Positions 18,572-27,764 are shown, counted from the first letter of the stretch. The stretch is 64,000 nt of DNA from Schauerella fraxinea (GCA_030849965.1 JAVDKL010000001.1:3020554-3084553); one strand, 5' to 3'. Numbers and translations are program-made. Notes: generated by a model from the sequence alone, not told the origin.

Positions 18572-20098
18572 TTACTCAGCGGTCGGATCGACGGGCAACT
18601 TGCGGCGAAGGCGCCGGAACACCTGCGGCAACACCACCACGGTAATCGCTGCAATCCATAACCCGATGGACACCGGACTCGAATACAGCACGGCCACGTC
18701 GCCGTTGGTGATCGACAGCGCACGGCGCAGATTCTGCTCCATCATGTCGCCAAGCACCACACCCAACACGAGTGGCGCCATCGGCACCTCGAGCTTGCGC
18801 AGAAAGTAGCCGATTGCACCGATGATGGCGACCAACAGCAGATCGAACGTACCCGAGTTGATCGCGTACACCCCGATATAACTGATGCACATCACACCGG
18901 GAACCAGCAACCAGGCAGGCACCGACAGCACTTTCGAAAACACGCGCACCATCGGCACGTTCATGATGAACAGCAGCACGTTGGCCACGAAGAGCGAGGC
19001 GATCAACCCCCACACCAATTGCGGCTGCGCGTCGAACAACACCGGACCCGGTGTGATGTTGTAGAGCGTCAATGCACCCATCATCACTGCGGTCGTGCCG
19101 GAGCCCGGCACACCCAACGTCAGCATCGGCACAAACGAACCGATTGCCGATGCCGTGGCGGCCGCTTCAGGCGCGACCAACCCGCGCATATCGCCCTTAC
19201 CGAACTTGGCATTGGGGTCGCGCGCTTCGGTGATGCGTTTTTCTTGCGAATACGCGACAGCCGCAGCCACGCTGGCGCCGGCGCCCGGCAATACGCCAAC
19301 CACAAAGCCGATCAACGCACTGCGCGCTACTGCAAATTTCGTGAACATGATCTCCGAAAAATTGAAGAGTTTGCGTCCACTAGGTTTCACTTCCACCGAG
19401 TTGCCACTGCTCGATTTGTCGAGCATTTCGAGCAGTTCGCTGACTGCAAACAATCCAATCACCACCACCACAAAATCGACGCCGTCAGCCAAGTGAACCG
19501 AGTCGAACGTGTAGCGATAAACCCCCGAGTTGGAGTCGACGCCGATCACCGAAATACCCAAACCGATCATCGCCGCCAGCACACCCTTCACGGGCTGTTT
19601 GCCAAGCAAACTGGTCAAGCAGCAAAACGAAAAAACCATCAACACAAAGTATTCCGCCGGCCCGAACGCAAGAGCCCAACGGGCAAGAAACGGTGAGAGC
19701 AACGTGATGCCGATAACCGAAACGGTTGCGCCGCAAAATGCCGACCACGCCGAAAGCGATAGCGCCACATTGGCAAGACCTTGCCGCGCCAGCGGATACC
19801 CATCGAGCGTCGTCATGATGGCGCTGGCTTCGCCGGGAACGTTAAGCAAAATCGAAGTAATGCGTCCGCCATATTCCGCGCCCACATATACCGCCGCCAA
19901 CAAAATCAGCGATGTTTCGGGCGGCAAATTCATGGCATATGCAATCGGAATCAGCATCGCCACGCCGTTGATGGGACCCAAGCCGGGCAACACGCCCACA
20001 ATCGTTCCCAGGAAAGATCCGATGGCTGCCACCAGTAGATTCGTGGGAGTGAGGGCCACCCCGAAACCAATCGCAAGATGATCGAGAATGCCGCTCAT
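18572..20098 (-). CDS. tctA: tripartite tricarboxylate transporter, large permease TctA
   Basis: A 508-residue, strongly hydrophobic integral membrane protein of the TctA family, about 10-12 membrane segments. The family signature is near residues 30-45 (FLGTIVGVLPGLGPINGVA), with an internal similar loop near 265 (GFVVGVLPGAGASVAAAVAY). It moves a carboxylate across the inner membrane using an ion gradient, with TctB and a periplasmic TctC receptor. The start overlaps the tctB stop by four bases (ATGA). The length is typical for the family. Confidence 0.95.
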   Translation of the reverse strand: MSGILDHLAIGFGVALTPTNLLVAAIGSFLGTIVGVLPGLGPINGVAMLIPIAYAMNLPPETSLILLAAVYVGAEYGGRITSILLNVPGEASAIMTTLDGYPLARQGLANVALSLSAWSAFCGATVSVIGITLLSPFLARWALAFGPAEYFVLMVFSFCCLTSLLGKQPVKGVLAAMIGLGISVIGVDSNSGVYRYTFDSVHLADGVDFVVVVIGLFAVSELLEMLDKSSSGNSVEVKPSGRKLFNFSEIMFTKFAVARSALIGFVVGVLPGAGASVAAAVAYSQEKRITEARDPNAKFGKGDMRGLVAPEAAATASAIGSFVPMLTLGVPGSGTTAVMMGALTLYNITPGPVLFDAQPQLVWGLIASLFVANVLLFIMNVPMVRVFSKVLSVPAWLLVPGVMCISYIGVYAINSGTFDLLLVAIIGAIGYFLRKLEVPMAPLVLGVVLGDMMEQNLRRALSITNGDVAVLYSSPVSIGLWIAAITVVVLPQVFRRLRRKLPVDPTAE

Positions 20099-20532
20099 AA
20101 CAGACCTCCAAGGAGTCCCGTGGGCAGGACGACGTCCAGCACCTTGTCGAACAAGAGAAAGAAAGCCACGCCCATCACGATGCCGCCGATGGCACTCTTG
20201 AGCCAGGTGCCGTCAAACAATCGCGCCACGAGCACCGTCATGATGGCGGTGGCAACGATGAAGCCCAACCACTGGAACAAGAACGCATAACCGAGCGCCA
20301 CCGCCATCATCATGGCGATGCGCGTGTTGACGCCTGGCGCCGCGGGTTCGACTGGATTGCCGCCCTTGAAAGCCAGGCGCAGTCCGCACAGGCCGATGAT
20401 GCCGGCGATCAACATGGGGAAGGCCCTCGGGCCCACTGGCTCGTATGCAAACGGGGCCTCGATGTCCCAGCCTGCCCACGTCATGAACGCAGCCAGACAC
20501 AGGGCGAGAATGCCCAAGATTCGATCATTCAT
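20095..20532 (-). CDS. tctB: tripartite tricarboxylate transporter, small membrane subunit TctB
   Basis: A 145-residue protein with four predicted membrane helices (about 8-25, 38-55, 75-100, 112-135). The opening ILGILALCLAAFMTWAGWDI and the FAYEPVGPRAFPMLIAG segment are typical TctB features. It is placed between tctC (16 bp gap) and tctA (4-nt overlap). On its own it is poorly conserved; the context makes the call firm. Confidence 0.9.
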   Translation of the reverse strand: MNDRILGILALCLAAFMTWAGWDIEAPFAYEPVGPRAFPMLIAGIIGLCGLRLAFKGGNPVEPAAPGVNTRIAMMMAVALGYAFLFQWLGFIVATAIMTVLVARLFDGTWLKSAIGGIVMGVAFFLLFDKVLDVVLPTGLLGGLL

Positions 20533-20548
20533 GATGGGGTGACCCGCG

Positions 20549-21553
20549 TTATTTCTTGATCAGACCGAAGCTGTCGGCGAGTTCGGCATAGGTCTTGACC
20601 TGCGCTTTGACATAAGCGTCCAGATCGGCGCCAGTCTTGTCGAATGGGAACAAGCCTTGTTGTTCGCGCAGCCGTGCAAAGTCGGGCGACGCCATCGTCT
20701 TCTTGAAGGCCTCGATCCAGAAGTTGTACGCCTCGTCGCTCACCTTCGGGCCCACGTAGAAGCCGCGAATGATGGGCCAGACGATGTCGTAGCCTTGTTC
20801 CTTGGCCGTGGGTACGGTGTTCAGCTTTCCAGGCAAACGCTGATCGTTGAACACCGCGAGCACACGGATTGGGGCACCACCTTCGAGCATCGTGAAGGCT
20901 TCTGCAGCATCGCCCATGTAGGCTTGAATATGACCGCCGCGCAGCGCCGTGACGGCTTCACCGCCCCCTTCGAACGCGACAAAACGCATCTTGCGGAAAT
21001 CGACATTGGCCGCCTTGGCCGTCAGCGCGGCCTTCATCCAGTCCTGGCTGCCCACGGTGCCGCCCGCGCCGAGCACGATCTTGGTGGGATCCTGACGGAA
21101 AGCTTCCATCAGACTTTTCAAATCCTTGTGCGGCGAGTCATCCCGCACCACGGCCACGCCGTAATCGGTGCCAATCCCAGCCAACCAGCGCACATCGTTG
21201 ACGTTATAGCGACCGAATTTGCCTTGTGCCAGGTTCAACAACGACCCCCCGGAAAAGGCCACGATGCTGCCCGGTTCATCGGGATGCTGCGCGACGACGT
21301 TGTTGTAGGCGACGGCACCGATACCGCCCGGCATATACACAATCCGCATCGACGCTTTGAGCGCCTCTGCCTTTTTCAGGCTTTCTTGCGCGAGACGGCA
21401 GGTGAGGTCGAAGCCGCCACCTGGTTGCGCGGGCGCGATGCATTCTGGGCGGCGAGGTTCGTCGGCCGCAAAAGCGGGGGTCATCGTCGTCAGCGCGGTG
21501 GCGCCGGCCAACGCCATGGCTGCCGCCAGGCGCAATGTTGTCATTGCCTGCAT
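20549..21553 (-). CDS. tctC: TctC/Bug-family periplasmic solute receptor
   Basis: A 334-residue receptor with a signal peptide (about residues 1-30, cleaved after TTMTPAFA). After it comes the mature start DEPRRPECIAPAQPGGGFDLTCRLA; the segment PGGGFDLTCR fits the first ligand-binding loop of Bug proteins. Later features are VLGAGGTVGSQDW near 150 and a C-terminal Asp/Lys-rich helix pair. The ATG at 21553 has GAGGAG eight bases upstream. It is first in tctCBA and lies 105 bp from tctE, the usual receptor-permease-regulator arrangement. The ligand is probably citrate or another carboxylate, but is not readable. Confidence 0.92.
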   Translation of the reverse strand: MQAMTTLRLAAAMALAGATALTTMTPAFAADEPRRPECIAPAQPGGGFDLTCRLAQESLKKAEALKASMRIVYMPGGIGAVAYNNVVAQHPDEPGSIVAFSGGSLLNLAQGKFGRYNVNDVRWLAGIGTDYGVAVVRDDSPHKDLKSLMEAFRQDPTKIVLGAGGTVGSQDWMKAALTAKAANVDFRKMRFVAFEGGGEAVTALRGGHIQAYMGDAAEAFTMLEGGAPIRVLAVFNDQRLPGKLNTVPTAKEQGYDIVWPIIRGFYVGPKVSDEAYNFWIEAFKKTMASPDFARLREQQGLFPFDKTGADLDAYVKAQVKTYAELADSFGLIKK

Positions 21554-21657
21554 TGTGTCGTCTCCTCAGTGGCGCGCTTGTCGCGCGTCGGGCTTGTTGG
21601 AATGGCTTGCCGCCACCTCGGGACGAACCGTACAAAACCTTGGCTTTCGGTTTCCTT

Positions 21658-23115
21658 TCAAATTCCGATATTTTCGTTGCGCAGTGCAGCACGCCTTGGG
21701 GGCGCTAGGGAAAACACTAAGCTCACCGCCAAGCCGTGAGGTGTTCGTGGCACGAACGTCAACGCCGCGCCGTGCGCATCTGCGATCGTGCGAACGATGG
21801 CCAAACCCAGTCCGGCCCCGGTGGTATTTTTGCCGGCAGTGCCGCGGCGAAAACGTGCACCGGCCCGAGCGATATCGTTCTCGCTCATGCCAACACCGTC
21901 GTCATCTACCGTTACCGTGACGTCGCGAGTTGTACACGCGATATGCACAGTTACCGCGCCCTTGCGGGGGCTATATCTGATGGCGTTATCCACAAGGTTA
22001 ACCAGAGCTTCGCGCAGCAACCATTCCACGCCCCGGATGGATACCGCCGTATCGGGCCGATCGAGTCCGAGATCGATGGCCTTCAGGCGCGCGACGGGTA
22101 ACAACGATCGAACAACGCCGTCGCATAACTCGCACACATCGAGCATCTCGCCGGCAGTGTCCAGCATGCTGCCGATGGAGGCATCCCGGGCACGCGCCAG
22201 GGCCAGCAACTGGTTTGTCGTACGTACCGCGCGATCAAGCCCATCCTGCATGGCGATGAGCGCCTGACGCGCCTCCTCCGGGTCTTTTTCCCTCAAGGCG
22301 TAGACCACCTGCGTGCGCAACACCGACAGCGGCGTTCGCAACTGATGCGATGCATCGTCGAGGAACTGACTTTGAAGGGCTCCTTGAGCCTCGTAGCGGG
22401 CCATGTGGCGGTTTACGGCGGAAACGAGGGGCTGCACCTCCGCAGGCACTTCCGAACCGCTGACGGGGCTTAAATCGTCCGCAGACCGGTTTTCAACCTC
22501 TTGCCGTAAACGCTCCAGCGGCCTGACGGCGACGACAACGCCAAACACGATCAGCACCACACTGAACACGATGACGAAAAGGTCACGCTCTATCGAGCGA
22601 AACAGAATCGCATTGGTGAACGTCTGCCGCGCATCCAGACTCTCGGCGACCTGGACGATGACGCGCCCCCCGGCGTCGTTGTAGAGCGGCGGATTCATCA
22701 CACGCGCCAACGCGGCCACCCGTACCGGTTCGCCCTGATATACATCATCGAAAAAGACCGGCTCCCCCGAGCGCAAAGCATCCTTGGGCATGGGCAAACC
22801 GGGATTGCCGATTTCGGCGAGCGTGTCCTCAGTCGACACCCGAAAATATACGTTGCCGTTCGCGGTAAGTTCGAAAAATTCCAACAACAAATACGGCTGT
22901 TCCATCGCCAACCCGCCGCTGGCTGTGGATATGTTGTGATCGATCGATTTCAAGGCCCCAGCTAGGGAACGGTCGTAAGCCACATCGACCAAGTTGCGCA
23001 ATTGGGCTGTGGATAACCACAACGCACCAATGAGCACGGCCACCAATGCCGGCACGATCGCCCGCAGCAATTGGCGCCGCAAACTCCGCGGTGCTTTTCC
23101 GGCAATCTCAGCCAT
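21658..23115 (-). CDS. tctE: sensor histidine kinase, TctE family
   Basis: A 485-residue kinase with an N-terminal membrane helix (about 20-38), a periplasmic 2CSK_N-type sensor domain (about 39-180) and a second helix (about 187-207). A HAMP-like stretch follows, then the H-box DDASHQLRTPLSVLRTQ (phosphoaccepting His about 268), an N box LVDNAIRYSPRKG (about 385), and G boxes DDGVGMS and TGAGLGLAIVRTIADAHG (about 450). It overlaps the response regulator by 8 nt (ATGGCTGA), which fixes the start at 23115. It presumably senses a carboxylate and controls tctCBA, which follows in the same direction. Two perfect DnaA boxes lie inside this gene (21986-21994 and 23009-23017). Confidence 0.93.
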   Translation of the reverse strand: MAEIAGKAPRSLRRQLLRAIVPALVAVLIGALWLSTAQLRNLVDVAYDRSLAGALKSIDHNISTASGGLAMEQPYLLLEFFELTANGNVYFRVSTEDTLAEIGNPGLPMPKDALRSGEPVFFDDVYQGEPVRVAALARVMNPPLYNDAGGRVIVQVAESLDARQTFTNAILFRSIERDLFVIVFSVVLIVFGVVVAVRPLERLRQEVENRSADDLSPVSGSEVPAEVQPLVSAVNRHMARYEAQGALQSQFLDDASHQLRTPLSVLRTQVVYALREKDPEEARQALIAMQDGLDRAVRTTNQLLALARARDASIGSMLDTAGEMLDVCELCDGVVRSLLPVARLKAIDLGLDRPDTAVSIRGVEWLLREALVNLVDNAIRYSPRKGAVTVHIACTTRDVTVTVDDDGVGMSENDIARAGARFRRGTAGKNTTGAGLGLAIVRTIADAHGAALTFVPRTPHGLAVSLVFSLAPPRRAALRNENIGI

Positions 23116-23782
23116 CGATCGTTTCCAGGCTGTAGCCCATGCCGCGCAGCGTGACAATCTGAACGGAGGTCGCCGCCAGTTTTTTCCGCAGCCTGTGGAC
23201 AAGTACTTCAATCGCTTCGAGGTTGATATCGGAATCATCCGACACGATGCGATCGAGGATATGTTGTTTGTTCATGGGCTCGCCACTGCGCTGGATCAGT
23301 ACGCGCAACACAGCGTGTTCGCGTGGCGACAGTGCCATGGGTTGACCACTGACCGTGAATCGTTGGGCTGCCGTGTCGAAAACCAGATCGCCAAGGCTCA
23401 ACCGGGGATGCTCTTTTCCCCGACTGCGGCGTATCAAGGCCATCAAGCGTGCTTCAAGTTCCTCGACAACGAACGGTTTCGGCAAAAAGTCATCGGCGCC
23501 CTCATGCAATGTGCCGATCCTTTCCGCGAGAGAATCGCGCGCCGTAAGCACCAACACAGGTGTTCGATCGTCTCGGGCGCGCATTCGCGCCAGCAAACTA
23601 TGCCCGTCGATATCCGGTAAACCCAGATCGAGAACCACGGCGTCGAATTCTTCGACTTCGAGTCGCTTGAGCGCGAGAAAGCCGGTATCGGCCCAATCCA
23701 CAACGAAGCCCGCATGGCGGGCGAGACTGCGCGATAGCCAGCGGGCAAGTTCCGCCTCATCTTCGACTAGCAGGATGCGCAT
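23108..23782 (-). CDS. tctD: OmpR/PhoB-type response regulator, TctD family
   Basis: A 224-residue regulator. The receiver domain has the acidic pair in LLVEDEAE (residues 4-11), the phosphorylated Asp in VVLDLGLPDIDG (about 51), Thr in VLTARD (about 79) and Lys in FLPKPF (about 101). The C-terminal winged helix (about 125-220) shows the typical LSPREHAVLRVLIQRSG and NLEAIEVLVHRLRKKL. Its start lies about 40 bp from the AT-rich end of the origin-like module, so its promoter must overlap that region (23783-23880). Confidence 0.94.
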   Translation of the reverse strand: MRILLVEDEAELARWLSRSLARHAGFVVDWADTGFLALKRLEVEEFDAVVLDLGLPDIDGHSLLARMRARDDRTPVLVLTARDSLAERIGTLHEGADDFLPKPFVVEELEARLMALIRRSRGKEHPRLSLGDLVFDTAAQRFTVSGQPMALSPREHAVLRVLIQRSGEPMNKQHILDRIVSDDSDINLEAIEVLVHRLRKKLAATSVQIVTLRGMGYSLETIDG

Positions 23783-23827
23783 GGTTTTGCGTCCGGTTTG
23801 GCGGGACGGAACATCATTGTCTCTTCC

Positions 23828-24062
23828 TTTCTTTTATATATATAAACCTAGTAGTGGATGATAAGGCCTGTGGATAACTACCTTAACGTTGAATAAGCGA
23901 GCGTGTTCAACACGTTAGCGCGCTTTTGCGCTGTGGATCAGGCCTGTTTAAATTTGAGCGCCAAGAGGGACAAGTTTGCTGCCAGACGGCAAAACCGGGG
24001 GTTGTTGATAAGCGATCCACACGCTGTGCACACCAGCGCTACTTAGGTGTTATCCACAGGCC
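23828..24062. other. origin-like module A (AT-rich tract plus DnaA boxes)
   Basis: This is a chromosomal-origin candidate. An AT-rich tract with alternating TATATATATA (23834-23846) is followed by a TAG/ATG-type triplet stretch (AGTAGTGGATGAT, 23851-23863) that resembles DnaA-trios. A perfect DnaA box TGTGGATAA lies at 23870-23878. Weaker boxes are at 23933-23941 (TGTGGATCA), 24003-24011 (TGTTGATAA) and near 24013-24021 (CGATCCACA). A perfect TTATCCACA closes the module at 24050-24058. Order and spacing recur in module B 1,061 bp to the right. Unwinding and initiation here are inferred. Confidence 0.7.
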
Positions 24063-24888
24063 TCTTGCCGAGCCTCACTCCGGCGGGCATGGGCTCAAAT
24101 CACCCTTCCTACTCCGCGCAGCAAGCCGTTTAAACGCGTTTTCATAGGGCGACGCGCGAAAAAGATGATTGGACGTGTGAGCGCACCGAGGGCGTTTTGG
24201 TTGATTGTGTGGCGTGTCCTGGCCGTGAAGAAAACTGATCAAAGGGTGGTCAGAGGCGTTTGCGAGCGCGGTGGCGTCATCGCGGGAGCCTGGAAAAGCT
24301 GCGAACCCGCGTAGGCCCCTTAGATCGCCTCCGATCCAAAGCGCGAGCCGCTCAGGGATGAGAAAACGCATCGCTCACCCCAATCCCTGAAAATTGCGCA
24401 GTTTTTGAGCAAAGTGAGCACCTTTGGATTAGCGACGTCAACCTGCGGCGGGAAAGGAGCGCTTTTTCGCAAGCAAACGCGGCTGTGGACATCTTTTTTG
24501 CGGCGATCAGCCGGGCGCGGTAGTCAGATTACGGGTACCACGCCCCCTGAATGGCACGCCAGCAATCGTCAACCTGAAACCCAGCAATGACCCGTGTGAT
24601 GGACACCCCGGGTTCGCCGTGCACTACCCGCTTGATTTGTCTCGCAGGTCGAGGCGCGTCGTGCTGATTGCGGTACTCAGTTGCGCAGTGTTTGAGCAGA
24701 AATCAAAAAAAACTTTTTGCCGATATCGATTTCGGAATGGTTTTCCAGTTTCGACACTGAGACGCAGAGGATCCCACGATGCCGTTAGGCGAGCTGGATT
24801 GCATTTCGTCTCTCTCACTTCTGCATCTTCATCTTGGGAAGGTTCACTTCACCGTCGTCGACGCTCACTTGTGTCGTTCTTCTTTATT
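24063..24888. other. spacer between the two origin-like modules
   Basis: About 825 bp without a credible gene. The longest frame (minus 24075-24371, 98 codons) has no family features. It holds an 18-bp near-repeat, TTGCGCAGTTTTTGAGCA at 24395-24412 and TTGCGCAGTGTTTGAGCA at 24681-24698 (one mismatch), and an A-rich run near 24703-24716. No perfect DnaA box was seen in it. Confidence 0.55.
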
Positions 24889-25123
24889 CTTTCTCTTCTA
24901 TATATAAGACTGGTAATGACTAATAAGGCCTGTGGATAACTACCTTAACTTGAAATTTTCATTGTCAATCAATGTCTTGGACGCAATTTTCGCTGTGGAG
25001 CAGCGGTCTGTGTTCATGGTGACCAAGTTGAACAAGTTTTGTGTTTTGCTGCCGCATGACCGCTTGTTCGTCATCGCTCCACATGCTGTGCACACCACTC
25101 CCACTTAGACGTTATCCACAGGC
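24889..25123. other. origin-like module B (diverged copy of module A)
   Basis: A second copy of the module: pyrimidine-rich lead-in and TATATATAA tract (24889-24907), then a 27-bp block identical to module A (24923-24949) that contains the perfect box TGTGGATAA at 24931-24939. A degenerate box follows at 24994-25002 (TGTGGAGCA), then the shared CTGTGCACACCA-type segment near 25086-25097 and the closing perfect box TTATCCACA at 25112-25120. First-to-last box distance is 189 bp here and 188 bp in module A. The triplet stretch is less regular than in A. Confidence 0.7.
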
Positions 25124-26277
25124 GAAATCTGCCTTGGTTCATCACTCGTGCAGGCTGAACTCATGGAGAACAAGAGCGATGTGGTTCATCCGCACCCCAA
25201 ATTTCCTCCTTGATCCCTCGAAAAAGGGACCGTGTGATCGATGTAATACGGAAGGCGTTGAAGCGCAGGCCTAATCAGCGGGATCTGGACGCGTGGTAGC
25301 AGCACTGCAAAGGCAGAGGCAGAGGCCGCAATGTGTGCTCAAGAACTGCGCACAACTTCGAGGTTGTCTTTTGAACATCTGTGCTTGGACGACGGTTTTC
25401 TGCAAATGCCGAGTGGGGCAGAGATATGGAAGAGCCAGCTACCTGGTGCGGAAAAAAAACGGGGTCCCGAAATAATTACTTTGAAAACTTGCTCATTTGT
25501 TGAGCAGTTCGCGCGGCTTTGTATTGCACACGTGACGGTCTGGCGCTCATCTGGGATTGGGGGTCACGCAGACCTGTGCGTCGGGCTTGGGGAAAGCTGC
25601 CCGCGTGGCGATGTAACGAGGCGACGTGACGAAAGCGAGTCCATTTGTGGACAGGATGCGGTGGCCCAGAACCCATATGTTCAGGTTGTCCCCAGCGCTT
25701 CCCGTTCTTAGCAATGTGGATAACGCGACGGCGGTTGCCATATTCTGTGGATAACTTCATTCGCCACAAAATGACCTTCATAAACATCAACTTGTTGGAG
25801 CATGTGGGATCCGCTAGCGGCACGTATCTCGATAGCCGTTGATGTCCAATCAGCGCCCAAAGCGCGTTATCCCAGGTTATTCGGCGCTTTTCCAAGCGTT
25901 ATGCACAAGCTTGTCCACCGAAGGTTTTCCAGGCGCTTCGTGAGTACAAGGTTCATGTGTACAGGCTTCATGAGTCAGGCTGCCATGACAGGCTTTATTA
26001 GCAGGCTTCATGAGCAGGCTTCATGGTTAACCGGCATAGCGAAAATCAGAGATGTGTTGAATTCGATCGTCGGACTCAGGAGATCTCGTGACGTTCTCCG
26101 CGTTAGCCTGAAAGCCCAACGCCAGCCTGACGATTCCACGCGATCGACAGCATTACTGTCTCAATTCCGAAGTGAGGTTATCCACAGCGGCACACGCGTT
26201 GAGCGCTTCGACGTGGACGGAGGGGCCTGGCTGGGTGTAGGGTCGGTGCATCGAATTCTTTTTTTGCGAAGTGCGAA
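25124..26277. other. gene-free segment with further DnaA boxes
   Basis: No convincing gene. Perfect DnaA boxes lie at 25716-25724 and 25747-25755 (same orientation, 31 bp apart) and at 26178-26186 (opposite orientation, about 90 bp before the next start codon). The 13-bp array at 25929-26026 is listed separately. A frame on the plus strand at 25802-26281 (159 codons) reads through the array and has no family signature, so I do not call it. Confidence 0.6.
25929..26026. repeat. 13-bp tandem (iteron-like) repeat array
   Basis: The unit is CAGGCTTCATGAG. Four units run head to tail with an exact 13-bp period (25975-25987, 25988-26000, 26001-26013, 26014-26026). Another perfect unit lies one base upstream at 25961-25973, and two more degenerate units precede it (25946-25958 and 25929-25943). 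The array lies between DnaA boxes of the origin-like region. Confidence 0.85.
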
Positions 26278-27492
26278 ATGACTGACACGCCGTTCGATCG
26301 AACACACGCTGTTGCCGGCTACGGCATGCGTACCTTGGCGGTGCATGCGGGGCAGCGTCCGGATCCGGCAACAGGTGCGGTTGCGCCGCCGATCGCGGCC
26401 GCCTCCGCATTCGCCTATGACGATTTCGATGCCGGTGCCCGCCGTTTCTCGGGCGAGTCGCCGGGATTTATATACAGTCGTTTTGCCAATCCCACGGTGC
26501 AGATATTCGAAGCAAAGATGGCGGCGCTGGAAAACGGCGAAGCGGCTGTGGCTTTCGCGAGCGGCATGGCGGCCATCAGCGCGACATTACTGGGATTGTT
26601 ATCCACCGACGATGAGGTCATTTACGTCGGCACGCTTTACGGCGGCACCGATAGTTTGATGCGAACGTTGTTGCCGCGTTTGGGGATACGCACAATCGCC
26701 GTGCCTGATGTGCAAAGTGTGCACGCGCAGATCACGTCGAAGTCCAAACTGATCTTCGCCGAGACGCCTGCCAATCCCACGATGGCAATTCTTGATGTGG
26801 CTGAGATTGCATCGCTTGCACGCAGTGCCGGCATGATCAGTGTGGTGGACAACACCTTTTCTACGCCTTGTCTGACGCAGCCTCTTGGGCTTGGCATCGA
26901 TGTTGTAGTGCACTCGGCCACCAAATACATCGGCGGGCATGGCGATGCAACGGGCGGGGTCGTGATAGCGGCGGCACGTTTGATCGATCCGATTCGCACG
27001 GCAGGCTTGAAGCATATCGGGGGATGTTTGAGCCCGCACGAGGCGGTTATGTTGATTCGGGGGTTGAAAACCTTGCCACTGCGCGTCTCTGCGTCTTGCG
27101 AGAACGCCCAATATCTTGCGGAGCGCCTGCAGGGTCACGACAAGATCGAACAGGTGTATTACCCAGGCTTGCCCACGCACCCGGGTTACGCGGTGGCACG
27201 GCGGCAAATGCGACAGCCTGGCGGAATGCTGTCGGTGTCGCTTGTTGGGGGCCGACCGGCAGCGCGTGCATTTCTGGATGGATTGTCGTTGATTACCCAG
27301 GCGGTATCGCTTGGCGACGTCGATTCGTTGGCGTGTCACCCGGCGTCGACGACGCACAGTGCAATGGCCGAAGCGGTGCGCCTGCAAAGCGGTGTGACCG
27401 AGGGTCTTGTACGCATCAGTGTGGGTATTGAGGATGCCGAGGATCTTTGGCGCGATATTGAGCACGCACTGGCTGGCTGTCGAAATGAATGA
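26278..27492 (+). CDS. trans-sulfuration family PLP enzyme (methionine gamma-lyase / cystathionine gamma-synthase type)
   Basis: A 404-residue Cys/Met-metabolism PLP enzyme. Features are the YSRFANPTVQIFEAKMAALE region (about 65-84), the PLP phosphate motif FASGMAAISATLL (about 93), SLYGGT-like TLYGGTDSL (about 120), VVDNTFSTPCLTQPL (about 190), the Schiff-base lysine in HSATKYIGGHGD (about 215) and the C-terminal RISVGIEDAEDL. Members make or break C-S bonds of homocysteine, cystathionine or methionine. GIRT-type and GGHGD variants are found in gamma-lyases and O-acetylhomoserine sulfhydrylases, so the exact reaction is open. The ATG directly follows the origin-like region; a DnaA box lies 92 bp upstream. 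Confidence 0.85.
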   Translation: MTDTPFDRTHAVAGYGMRTLAVHAGQRPDPATGAVAPPIAAASAFAYDDFDAGARRFSGESPGFIYSRFANPTVQIFEAKMAALENGEAAVAFASGMAAISATLLGLLSTDDEVIYVGTLYGGTDSLMRTLLPRLGIRTIAVPDVQSVHAQITSKSKLIFAETPANPTMAILDVAEIASLARSAGMISVVDNTFSTPCLTQPLGLGIDVVVHSATKYIGGHGDATGGVVIAAARLIDPIRTAGLKHIGGCLSPHEAVMLIRGLKTLPLRVSASCENAQYLAERLQGHDKIEQVYYPGLPTHPGYAVARRQMRQPGGMLSVSLVGGRPAARAFLDGLSLITQAVSLGDVDSLACHPASTTHSAMAEAVRLQSGVTEGLVRISVGIEDAEDLWRDIEHALAGCRNE

Positions 27493-27579
27493 CGTCAAAA
27501 GAACTGATATTCATCGCATTCACGATCTGTATAAGTGATGCCAAAAGAACTAATGCCCAACGCACGCACGATCTGCCGC
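27488..27579. repeat. two-copy degenerate repeat, 46-bp period
   Basis: The segment CAAAAGAACT...CACGATCTG occurs at 27496 and again at 27542, giving two imperfect copies of about 46 bp just after the gamma-lyase-family gene. The rest of the gap to the PQQ dehydrogenase (27580-27764) shows no promoter boxes I would trust. Confidence 0.6.
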
Positions 27580-27764
27580 AATCATTTGTCGCTGCGGCAC
27601 AGTCCTGAGATATGCACGTAGATCACCATTTCAGCGAGAGGCATATTCAGACGCGATTAATTCTCCAGGAGTAGACTTCGCTCCGTAAGTTTCAGGTAAG
27701 AATTTGAGGACGCCCTCGAGTGGCGATTTTCTTGCCGGTTTACGTGATCTTTTGGAGAAATGAA

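Noticed and set aside
25802-26281. A 159-codon plus-strand frame ending at the gamma-lyase-family start
   Set aside because: It translates the 13-bp array into low-complexity sequence and overlaps a DnaA box; no family signature.
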